23,756 bases of DNA from Bacillota bacterium (lineage in GTDB: Bacteria > Bacillota > Clostridia > Clostridiales > Caloramatoraceae), in assembly GCA_023389275.1 (NCBI GenBank), contig JAEWEN010000098.1, positions 1 to 23,756 of the forward strand. The letters are read 5' to 3'. Made by a program: the position numbers and the translations under genes. Of this stretch, positions 15,117 to 21,838 are shown piece by piece (position 1 is the stretch's first letter; every line of letters starts with the position of its first letter). The notes beneath the pieces were generated by a model. The model saw only the letters and a program-made list of their open reading frames with translations, ran no database searches and was not told the origin of the DNA.

Positions 15117-15875
15117 ATGAAAAGATTTAATGTTAATGAATTTTTATGGATGATAATTTTGTCCCTATTTTCTGGGTATATTTATTATTTATTTTCATCA
15201 GGTAAAATAGCTACATATATACATCCTAAAATGTTTAAGTATGTAATATTTGCTTTTATAGTATTTTTAATACTTGCAATTTTTCAAATTAAAAAGATTT
15301 TTTCAGTTAGAAAAAATGAAAAGTTTAAAGTAGGATATTTAATATTTTTAATGCCACTTGTATTAGCTTTTACATTAGACCCTACTAGTTTAGGGGAAAA
15401 AGTTATAGCTAATAAAAGAGTGAATATATCAAACAATGTATTTAAAAACTCTAATAAATATGTAAGTGAGGAACAATCGAAAAGCATTCCAGCTGATATA
15501 AAAGAAAATACAGTTGATGCAGAAATGTTTAAGGATACACTATCGAATATATATGATAATTTTAAAATAATAAAAGGATCTGAAGTGGAAATTTCAGGTT
15601 TTGTATATACAGAGAATGGATTTGGTGAAAATAGGTTTGTTGTTTCAAGACTTATGGTAGGATGCTGTGCTGCTGATGCAGAAATAATAGGAGTTTTATG
15701 TGAAGTAGAAAATGGAGAGCGATTTGAAAAAGATAAATGGGTAAAAGTAAAAGGAATAATACAATCTACTACTCAGCATAACCAATATACAGATAAAAAA
15801 GAATCAATACCTATTATAAAAGTAACTAGCATAGAAGAAATAGAGGCACCACTAAATCAATATGTATATTCATAA
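15117..15875 (+). CDS. YcgQ-like TIGR03943/DUF1980 family protein
   Basis: A 252-residue protein with three or so N-terminal helices (about 10-28, 37-60 and 73-88), a linker, and a C-terminal extracytoplasmic OB-like domain. The segment GFVYTENGFGENRFVVSRL followed by GCCAADA (Cys183-Cys184) and a closing WVKVKGII is the TIGR03943 signature. Members nearly always accompany a YcgR/YraQ permease and are thought to form a two-part transporter; substrate is not established. Here the pair trails a zinc uptake operon, which suggests a metal-related role. The ATG at 15117 follows a purine-rich GGAGTGTGGGGG stretch inside the end of the permease gene. A terminator follows. Confidence 0.85.
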   Translation: MKRFNVNEFLWMIILSLFSGYIYYLFSSGKIATYIHPKMFKYVIFAFIVFLILAIFQIKKIFSVRKNEKFKVGYLIFLMPLVLAFTLDPTSLGEKVIANKRVNISNNVFKNSNKYVSEEQSKSIPADIKENTVDAEMFKDTLSNIYDNFKIIKGSEVEISGFVYTENGFGENRFVVSRLMVGCCAADAEIIGVLCEVENGERFEKDKWVKVKGIIQSTTQHNQYTDKKESIPIIKVTSIEEIEAPLNQYVYS

Positions 15876-15907
15876 AGCTAAGTGCTATAGCCCTTAGCTT
15901 TTATTTT
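15874..15907 (+). terminator. Terminator of the znu-ycgRQ operon
   Basis: A 9-bp perfect hairpin (arms 15874-15882 and 15893-15901, with GCTATAGC in the loop able to extend pairing) is followed by TTATTTTA. The left arm overlaps the stop codon. Confidence 0.8.
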
Positions 15908-15947
15908 ATATTGTTATATATTACCTATGTGTAATTTATATATTTTA

Positions 15948-15984
15948 TGGTATAATAATTATTATCAATAGAAAATAATTTTCA
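15948..15984 (+). promoter_or_regulatory. Extended -10 promoter covered by Fur-like palindromes
   Basis: TGG-TATAAT (15948-15956) is an extended -10 with no clear -35. TAATAATTATTATCA (15953-15967) matches the 7-1-7 Fur pattern at 13 of 14 arm positions and overlaps the -10. A second palindrome, AGAAAATAATTTTCA (15970-15984), matches less well (11 of 14). Together they suggest iron repression of the oxidoreductase gene. Confidence 0.62.
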
Positions 15985-16018
15985 ATAAATTATATAAAAA
16001 GAACTTTAGAGGTGAAAC

Positions 16019-16543
16019 ATGAAGACATTAGTAATACTAGCACATCCTGATATAGATAAATCAAGAATAAATAAAGCTTGGATAAATAGATTAAAGCAAG
16101 AAGAGAATATAACAATACATGATTTATATAAAACTTATGGTGATAATCCTATAGATGTAGAAAAAGAACATAAGCTAATGGAAGAACATGATAGAATAGT
16201 TTTTGAGTTTCCGTTTTATTGGTATAGCTCTCCTTATCTTCTAAAAAAATGGCAAGATGAAATATTAACATATGGCTGGGCATATGGTTCAGAAGGAAAT
16301 AAGCTTCATGGAAAAGAATTAATGCTTGCAATATCAGTTGGAGGGTCTAAGGATCTTTATACTGCAGGAGGTCGTAACGAATATTCTTTAAGTGAGCTTA
16401 CAAAGCCATTTCAAGGAATTGCTATAATGACAGGAATGAGATTTATTCCTACTTTTGCACTATATGGTGTTATGAAACTTACAGATAATCAGGTTTTAGA
16501 AAGTGCTGAAGACTTAGTTAAACATATAAATAAAGATTTTTAA
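16019..16543 (+). CDS. NAD(P)H-dependent flavodoxin-fold oxidoreductase (KefF/MdaB-like)
   Basis: A 174-residue flavodoxin-like protein of the NQO1/KefF group, FMN-dependent cytoplasmic enzymes that pass two electrons from NAD(P)H to quinones or similar acceptors. The beta-1 strand and phosphate loop MKTLVILAHPDIDKSR, FEFPFYWYSSPYLLKKW (second strand with the Trp-Tyr-Ser loop) and SVGGSKDLYTAGG (third loop) are in the expected order and at the usual length. The ATG at 16019 follows AGAGGTG. Monocistronic. The Fur-like sites over the promoter suggest induction during iron shortage, perhaps as a flavin replacement for an iron enzyme or as a ferric reductase; that role is inference. Confidence 0.85.
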   Translation: MKTLVILAHPDIDKSRINKAWINRLKQEENITIHDLYKTYGDNPIDVEKEHKLMEEHDRIVFEFPFYWYSSPYLLKKWQDEILTYGWAYGSEGNKLHGKELMLAISVGGSKDLYTAGGRNEYSLSELTKPFQGIAIMTGMRFIPTFALYGVMKLTDNQVLESAEDLVKHINKDF

Positions 16544-16569
16544 AAAAGAGTAGGATATCCTACTCTTTT
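16544..16569. terminator. Bidirectional terminator between convergent genes
   Basis: A fully symmetric 26-base palindrome (GAGTAGG on the left, CCTACTC on the right, flanked by AAAA and TTTT). It lies directly after the oxidoreductase stop and contains the stop of the leftward gene at 16560. Confidence 0.88.
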
Positions 16570-17090
16570 ATTTTAAATTTTTTTAAGTCACTTTCATTTT
16601 TAAATGCTATAGTTACTTCTCTATCATCATATAAGTACAAAATAACATCTTTTGATTTATTTATGATAAAGTAGTCTTCAAGTCCTTTTTTACCGTAGCC
16701 AAAATCTTTTTCCATTAAGTCACATATTAAAAGAGAATATTTTAAATCAGAAACTTTACAGTTTAAATAGTAATTTTCAATATGTGATAAATCTTCATCA
16801 TCAGAATTAGATGTTGCACAGTTTAAAGTTTTTAATGGACTGCTTCCTTTAACATATGAGTTTAATCTAATAAGATTAAATTCATTTTCATGATGCTTAT
16901 ATTTTAAAGAATTTGTTCCAAATATAATTTCATCATTTTTATCAAATAAATTATTAAATATATTAATACAGTTTGCCTTGCAGCTTTCTATATATTTAAC
17001 AGTATTATGTGATGGACATATATTTTCTTCTAGTGTAATGTTAATTGTTTTTGGATTAAAACCTTTTAAATAATTTTTTAAAGTACTCAT
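16560..17090 (-). CDS. Hypothetical cytoplasmic protein
   Basis: A 176-residue soluble protein with no signal peptide or membrane helix. It has a Cys-rich stretch (ICPSHN, ESCKANC, about 23-42), an acidic patch (SDDEDL, about 94-99) and a C-terminal beta-rich section ending in DYFIINKSKDVILYLYDDRE, where a Tyr-Asp-Asp-Arg turn follows a hydrophobic strand. That ending faintly recalls DUF3885-type proteins, but I cannot confirm it and assign no function. The ATG at 17090 has AAAGGGTG upstream and is 25 bases after the next gene's stop, so the two are probably co-transcribed. Confidence 0.65.
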   Translation of the reverse strand: MSTLKNYLKGFNPKTINITLEENICPSHNTVKYIESCKANCINIFNNLFDKNDEIIFGTNSLKYKHHENEFNLIRLNSYVKGSSPLKTLNCATSNSDDEDLSHIENYYLNCKVSDLKYSLLICDLMEKDFGYGKKGLEDYFIINKSKDVILYLYDDREVTIAFKNESDLKKFKIKE

Positions 17091-17115
17091 TAAATCACCC
17101 TTTCTTTATTATATT

Positions 17116-17394
17116 TTATAATACAAAATGAGACATTAACATAGAAGTAATAGCTGAAATTACAAGTATTAAACTATCTAAAGAAAAATAAAGTTCCTTT
17201 GTAGTTACATCTTTAGGATTTTTCCCAATATAAAACATAACTGAAATACATAAAAAAATTAGTCCACTTAGAAATAACGTGTTTTTAAAACTGCAAGATA
17301 TAATTGTTGAGATTACTATACTAATAATTAATAGTGTAATAACCCAAATAAATATAGAGTATAATGGTTTTAATATAAATTTTAGTTTAATCAT
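17116..17394 (-). CDS. Small three-helix membrane protein, unknown function
   Basis: A 92-residue hydrophobic protein with three predicted helices (about 7-35, 38-55 and 68-90). No family is recognised. The start is taken as the ATG at 17394, because AAGGAG (17410-17405) lies ten bases before it; an ATG at 17415 would contain this ribosome site within the coding sequence. It is upstream of, and probably in one transcript with, the hypothetical gene ending at 16560. No convincing promoter is seen in the A/T-rich stretch before it; a TATAAT-like element exists on this strand but without a good -35. Confidence 0.55.
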   Translation of the reverse strand: MIKLKFILKPLYSIFIWVITLLIISIVISTIISCSFKNTLFLSGLIFLCISVMFYIGKNPKDVTTKELYFSLDSLILVISAITSMLMSHFVL

Positions 17395-17530
17395 ATGAAA
17401 AAATCTCCTTTTCATATTTAAATTGTATTTATATTATATATTACTAGTATATTGGAATTTGTTATTTTTTGTATTTAAGATAATGTGATAGCTATAGATT
17501 ATTTATATATTGTATAGATTTTAATTAAAA

Positions 17531-17560
17531 AAAGAGTAATAAGTTATCTTATTACTCTTT
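17531..17560 (-). terminator. Terminator of the Na/Pi cotransporter gene
   Basis: A 13-bp perfect hairpin (arms 17531-17543 and 17548-17560, loop TTAT). Read leftward it is followed by a T-run (TTTTAATTAA on that strand), directly after the stop of the leftward gene. Confidence 0.87.
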
Positions 17561-17573
17561 AATATTTCAAATT

Positions 17574-19193
17574 TTACTGATTGCTATTTGAAGATTGTGC
17601 TACGTTTAAAGAAAGATCGCTTACTCTTTCAAGGTTACTTATTATATCTAAGAATATAGTACCTATTGTAGCAGTACAAATACCTTTGTTTAGTCTATCT
17701 ATATGTGATTTTCTAAGTTCTTGTTCCATATAGTCTGCTTTGTTTTCAAGAAGACAAACTTCATCTAGTTTTTTCTGGCTTGGTTTTTCAAGTGCAGTAA
17801 CACTTATTTCTAAAGAAGAATTTACTAGTTCACACATACATGATAATTCTTCTTGTGCCATTGTAGATACTTTAAGTTTTTTAGTAGCTTTAATTCTTGC
17901 GTAATCTACTATATTTTCTGCATGGTCTCCTATTCTTTCTAAGTCATTAACTATATGTAATAAATCGATTACTTTTGCGTGCTCTTTTTCTGGCATATCT
18001 AATTTTGATATTTTTACTAGATATTTTGTTATTTCCTCTTCTAGTACATTTATAAGTTTTTCATTTTCATATGCCTTTTCAATAAGATCGTTGTCATCTG
18101 TTTCAAAAGCTTTCATAGAAAGAGCAACATTTTCTTTTGCTTTTCTTGCCATTCTTTCAATGTCTTTTGTAATTTGTGCAATAGCTATTGACGGGTTTTC
18201 AAGTAGTCTATCATCTACATATTTAGTTCCGTATTTTTCAGTTTCATCTTCCCCTCTAATTAACTTATTAGACATTTTAACAAGTAAAGGTGTGAAAGGA
18301 AGTAAAATAGCTGTGCTTACAATATTGAAAACAGTATGAGCATTTGCTATTTGTCTTGTAACATCATGTGAACCTATAATAGGCAGTTCTGTTACCGCCC
18401 ATGTTAATACTCCAAATAAAGGAATAAATATTATAGTACCTATAACGTTAAATAATAAATGTATAATAGCTGCTTTTTTAGCTGTTTTTGATGTTCCTAT
18501 ACTAGATATAATTGAAGTAACACAAGTTCCTATGTTACATCCAAATAGAATAGGAATTATCATAGTTATGTTCATTATTCCTGTTCCTGCAAGTGCTATT
18601 AATATACCAGTTGTTGCAGATGAACTTTGAAGTATTCCTGTCATAACAAGACCTGCTAGTATACCTAAAAACATATTGCCATCAAGTTTTTTAAGTACCT
18701 CCATAAACACAGGAGATGATTGTAATGGATCCATAGAATTTTTCATAATATCCATACCTAGGAATAACACTCCAAATCCAAGTATTATACTTCCTAAGTG
18801 TTTAACTGTGTCTTTTTTTGCAAATAAAAGCATTAAAGCTCCTACACCTATAAATATAGGTACAATACTTTGAATATCTAATGTTACTAATTGACTAGTA
18901 ATAGTTGTACCAATATTTGCCCCCATAATTACTGCTGTTGCTTGGTATAGGTTCATAAGTTGAGCATTAACAAATCCAACAATCATTACTGTAGTAGCAC
19001 TACTACTTTGAATTATTGCTGTAATAATAGCTCCTGTTAGTACCCCTTTAATAGGGTTAGAAGTTAGCTTTTCAAAAAAGACTTTAAGCTTATCCCCCGC
19101 TGCATTTTGTAAGCCATCTCCCATCATATTCATACCGAATAGGAAAAGACCTAATCCCCCAAATAAAGCAATACACATTTCTAAAATATTCAT
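17574..19193 (-). CDS. Na/Pi cotransporter with C-terminal PhoU-like domain
   Basis: A 539-residue protein of the bacterial Na/Pi cotransporter II family (NptA/YjbB-like). Two inverted repeats of the transport core each contain QSSSATT: AIIQSSSATTVMIVG (near 60) and GILQSSSATTGILIA (near 190). Both form the re-entrant substrate sites. About eight helices occupy residues 1-305; after that, helices with repeated IGDHAEN (KVIDLLHIVNDLERIGDHAE) form a PhoU-like cytoplasmic domain with metal-binding Glu/Asp residues. It is thought to move phosphate with Na+, with PhoU as regulator. The ATG at 19193 follows GGAGGAG; an earlier in-frame start at 19271 would add a 26-residue tail without a ribosome site. 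It is a single-gene unit. Confidence 0.9.
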   Translation of the reverse strand: MNILEMCIALFGGLGLFLFGMNMMGDGLQNAAGDKLKVFFEKLTSNPIKGVLTGAIITAIIQSSSATTVMIVGFVNAQLMNLYQATAVIMGANIGTTITSQLVTLDIQSIVPIFIGVGALMLLFAKKDTVKHLGSIILGFGVLFLGMDIMKNSMDPLQSSPVFMEVLKKLDGNMFLGILAGLVMTGILQSSSATTGILIALAGTGIMNITMIIPILFGCNIGTCVTSIISSIGTSKTAKKAAIIHLLFNVIGTIIFIPLFGVLTWAVTELPIIGSHDVTRQIANAHTVFNIVSTAILLPFTPLLVKMSNKLIRGEDETEKYGTKYVDDRLLENPSIAIAQITKDIERMARKAKENVALSMKAFETDDNDLIEKAYENEKLINVLEEEITKYLVKISKLDMPEKEHAKVIDLLHIVNDLERIGDHAENIVDYARIKATKKLKVSTMAQEELSCMCELVNSSLEISVTALEKPSQKKLDEVCLLENKADYMEQELRKSHIDRLNKGICTATIGTIFLDIISNLERVSDLSLNVAQSSNSNQ

Positions 19194-19383
19194 AAACTCC
19201 TCCAAATAATTATAAAAATAAGGTTTTTCAGCATTAAATGACAATTTTATTAAGTGCACAACTAATATCATACAAAATATTTTAGGGTTTGTTAATAGGT
19301 AAAGTTAAAAGATTGTTATAAAGGTTAAAATATTTTAACTCTATTAAATATTTATAGTAAAGTTTGGGAAATACTAGATTAAT

Positions 19384-19412
19384 TTGAATATAATTTTATG
19401 AAATGATATAGT
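19384..19412 (+). promoter_or_regulatory. Promoter of the queuosine operon
   Basis: TTGAAT (19384-19389) and TATAGT (19407-19412) are separated by 17 nt, with TG one base before the -10 (extended -10). The start would be near 19419, some 17 nt before the preQ1 aptamer. The rest of the 19194-19383 gap has only A/T-rich sequence with several weak leftward promoter-like pairs for the Na/Pi gene. Confidence 0.65.
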
Positions 19413-19435
19413 TATATAGATGTTAAATTAATAAT

Positions 19436-19476
19436 AGTCAGTTCATTTAGACCATCCTGACTCAAAATAAAACTAG
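19436..19476 (+). ncRNA. preQ1-I riboswitch aptamer
   Basis: P1 pairs AGTCAG (19436-19441) with CTGACT (19457-19462). The loop reads TTC, then TTTAG, then ACCATC, as in the class. The A-rich tail AAAATAAAACTAG folds back, its CTA (19473-19475) pairing with TAG (19448-19450) to make the H-type pseudoknot that closes the preQ1 pocket. It directly precedes the que genes. Ligand binding should lower expression. Confidence 0.87.
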
Positions 19477-19538
19477 GCTATTGTAGGTGTATTAAGGATA
19501 TATAGTTACTTGGCTTAGTGACTATATGTCCTTTTTTT
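19472..19538 (+). terminator. preQ1-controlled terminator and competing antiterminator
   Basis: Terminator: a 14-bp hairpin with two wobbles (arms 19496-19509 and 19518-19531) followed by seven T (19532-19538). Antiterminator: ACTAGGCTA (19472-19480) can pair with TGGCTTAGT (19511-19519) over nine pairs with two wobbles, covering the terminator loop and edge of its 3' arm. Because ACTA is also needed for the ligand-bound pseudoknot, preQ1 favours termination. Confidence 0.83.
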
Positions 19539-19562
19539 CATTTGCAATTTAAAGGAGGAAGT

Positions 19563-19994
19563 ATGTTTTTATTAAAAAGTAAAGTAGAATTCGACATGGC
19601 ACACTATTTAAGTGGTTACAAAGGTAAGTGCTCTAATATACATGGGCATAGATACACTTTAGTGGCAAAATTAAAATCTAATAGTTTAAAAGAAGAAGGT
19701 CAGCTTAGAGGAATGGTAGATGACTTTTCAAATTTTAAAAAGGTTTTAAAGGAAATTGCAGAGGAATTTGACCATAAGCTTATTATTGAAAATAATAGCG
19801 AAGGTGAAAAGGTAGCAGAAAGTTTAAAGGCTCTTCCTAACGATTTTAACATTCTTATGCTTCCCTATAGACCAACAGCAGAAGAAATGAGTAGAGATAT
19901 TTTTAGAAAAATAAAGTCTAAAGGTTTTAGTATTTACGAAGTAGAGTTATATGAAACTCCTTCAAATAGCTGTATATATAGGGAGGAAGAATAA
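19563..19994 (+). CDS. queD: 6-carboxytetrahydropterin synthase QueD
   Basis: A 143-residue member of the PTPS/QueD family. It converts dihydroneopterin triphosphate to 6-carboxy-tetrahydropterin, the second step towards preQ0. The zinc ligands are His14 (MAHYL), His27 and His29 (NIHGHRY), with catalytic Cys23 (GKCSNIHG); a Glu near the C-terminus (YEVELYETPSN) completes the set. The ATG at 19563 has AAAGGAGG just upstream; a GTG further back at 19518 lies inside the terminator and is not used. It is the first gene of the preQ1 operon and its stop shares an A with the start of queE (TAATG). Confidence 0.93.
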   Translation: MFLLKSKVEFDMAHYLSGYKGKCSNIHGHRYTLVAKLKSNSLKEEGQLRGMVDDFSNFKKVLKEIAEEFDHKLIIENNSEGEKVAESLKALPNDFNILMLPYRPTAEEMSRDIFRKIKSKGFSIYEVELYETPSNSCIYREEE

Positions 19995-20656
19995 TGTTTA
20001 ATATTATTGAAAAGTTTTTATCAATAGATGGTGAAGGGCCAACAGCAGGAGAAATTGCTACATTTATTAGGTTTCAAGGTTGTAATTTAAGGTGTTCATG
20101 GTGTGATACTACTTATTCTTTTGAAAAAGAAAATATAACTGAGGTTTTAGATGAAAATGAAATATACAGTTATATAAAATCAAATAATGCTAAAAATGTT
20201 ACTTTAACAGGAGGAGAACCTTTAATTCAAAAGGGTATAGAAAAACTTTTAAATATTTTAAATGAAGATAAAAATTTACTTGTTCATATTGAAACAAATG
20301 GATCTGTAGATATTTTACCTTTTAAAGAGAAGTTTAAAAATATAAGTTTTATAGTTGATTTTAAATTACCAAAAAGCACAATGTATGAAAAAATGTATTT
20401 AGATAATTTGAAAAATGTAGATGAAAATGATGTATATAAGTTTGTAATAGGTAGTAAAGAAGATCTTTTATGTACATATGAAATAATAAAAAAATATAAG
20501 CTGGATTCTAAATGTATGGTTTATTTAAGTCCAGTTTTAGGTGAAATAGAACCTAGAGAAATTGTAGAGTTTATGAAGGAAAAAAGCTTAAATAATGTAA
20601 AGCTTCAAATTCAAATGCATAAGGTAATTTGGGATAAGGATACAAAGGGGGTATAG
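19994..20656 (+). CDS. queE: 7-carboxy-7-deazaguanine synthase QueE (radical SAM)
   Basis: A 220-residue radical SAM enzyme. It rearranges 6-carboxytetrahydropterin to 7-carboxy-7-deazaguanine. The cluster motif CxxxCxxC is complete at Cys30, Cys34 and Cys37 (GCNLRCSWCDTTY), with the substrate-site SIDGEGPTAG before it and the SAM-binding GGEP (LTGGEPLIQ) after. The overlap with the stop of queD and the tight gap to queC show a coupled operon. The length fits the shorter QueE forms. Confidence 0.93.
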   Translation: MFNIIEKFLSIDGEGPTAGEIATFIRFQGCNLRCSWCDTTYSFEKENITEVLDENEIYSYIKSNNAKNVTLTGGEPLIQKGIEKLLNILNEDKNLLVHIETNGSVDILPFKEKFKNISFIVDFKLPKSTMYEKMYLDNLKNVDENDVYKFVIGSKEDLLCTYEIIKKYKLDSKCMVYLSPVLGEIEPREIVEFMKEKSLNNVKLQIQMHKVIWDKDTKGV

Positions 20657-20658
20657 AC

Positions 20659-21312
20659 ATGAAAGGAAATGCAGTAGTAGTATTTAGTGGTGGACAAGAT
20701 TCTACAACTTGTTTATTTTGGGCAATTAAAAACTTTGAAAAGGTTGTAGCTGTTACATTTGATTATAATCAAAGAAATAATTCAGAAATAGAGTGTGCAA
20801 AAAAAATTACAAAGGATCTTGGAATTGAACATCATATACTTAACATGGAACTTTTAAATCAATTAGCTCCTAATGCTTTAACTAGAAGTGATATAGAAAT
20901 TACTAAAGGTGAAGAAGGTGAACTTCCTTCTACATATGTTGAAGGGCGTAACATGCTTTTCTTAACTTTTGCAGCTATACTTGGGAAAACAAAAGGATGT
21001 AATAATATAGTAACAGGGGTTTGTGAAACAGATTTTAGTGGATATCCAGATTGTCGTGATATGTTTGTAAAATCTCTTAATGTAACTTTAAATCTTGCTA
21101 TGGATAATAATTTTGTAATTCACACTCCTTTAATGTGGATAGATAAAGCAGATACATGGGAAATGGCAGATAGTTTTGGAAAGCTTGACTATATAAGAGA
21201 AAACACTGTTACTTGCTATGAAGGTATAAAAGGAGATGGATGTGGTAAATGTCCTTCATGTATACTTAGAAACAATGGTCTTAAAAAATATTTGGAAAGA
21301 AGGGGAAAGTAG
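20659..21312 (+). CDS. queC: 7-cyano-7-deazaguanine synthase QueC
   Basis: A 217-residue ATP-dependent enzyme of the PP-loop family that turns 7-carboxy-7-deazaguanine and ammonia into preQ0. The PP-loop FSGGQDSTT lies at about residues 9-17. The C-terminal zinc site is Cys in VTCYEG plus the GCGKCPSC cluster, all four cysteines present. The ATG is at 20659, immediately after the queE stop, with AAAGGGGG upstream. The stop TAG shares its last base with the GTG start of queF. Confidence 0.93.
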   Translation: MKGNAVVVFSGGQDSTTCLFWAIKNFEKVVAVTFDYNQRNNSEIECAKKITKDLGIEHHILNMELLNQLAPNALTRSDIEITKGEEGELPSTYVEGRNMLFLTFAAILGKTKGCNNIVTGVCETDFSGYPDCRDMFVKSLNVTLNLAMDNNFVIHTPLMWIDKADTWEMADSFGKLDYIRENTVTCYEGIKGDGCGKCPSCILRNNGLKKYLERRGK

Positions 21313-21812
21313 TGAGTGCTGGAAGAAGTGAAAATGAATTAAATGATATAACTTTACTTGGAAACCAAGGAACAAAGTATGAATTTGGATACAATCCAGG
21401 TGTTCTTGAAACATTTGATAATAAACATACAGAAAATGATTATTTTGTAAAGTTTAATTGTCCAGAGTTTACAAGTCTTTGTCCTATGACAGGTCAACCT
21501 GACTTTGCAACTATTTATATAAGTTATATTCCAAACATTAAAATGGTTGAGAGTAAATCATTAAAACTATATCTTTTTAGCTTTAGAAATCATGGAGATT
21601 TTCATGAAGATTGTATGAATATAATAATGAAGGATTTAATAAAACTTATGGATCCAAAGTACATAGAAGTATGGGGTAAGTTTACTCCAAGAGGAGGAAT
21701 AAGTATAGACCCTTACTGTAACTATGGTAAAAAGGGTACAAAATATGAGGAAATGGCTAATTTTAGAATGATGAATCATGATATGTACCCTGAAAAAATA
21801 GATAATAGATAA
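21312..21812 (+). CDS. queF: NADPH-dependent preQ0 reductase QueF
   Basis: A 166-residue single-domain QueF, which reduces the nitrile of preQ0 to the aminomethyl of preQ1 with two NADPH. The catalytic Cys57 (SLCPMTGQPDF) forms the thioimide with Asp64 as acid, and the QueF motif EsKSlKLYLfSFRNHG (80-95, Glu80) supports NADPH binding. The GTG start at 21312 overlaps the queC stop; AGGGGAAAG precedes it. It is the last step before the riboswitch ligand preQ1, so the operon is controlled by its own product. Confidence 0.92.
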   Translation: MSAGRSENELNDITLLGNQGTKYEFGYNPGVLETFDNKHTENDYFVKFNCPEFTSLCPMTGQPDFATIYISYIPNIKMVESKSLKLYLFSFRNHGDFHEDCMNIIMKDLIKLMDPKYIEVWGKFTPRGGISIDPYCNYGKKGTKYEEMANFRMMNHDMYPEKIDNR

Positions 21813-21838
21813 ATTAAAGTTAAGAAGGTGTACAAAAG

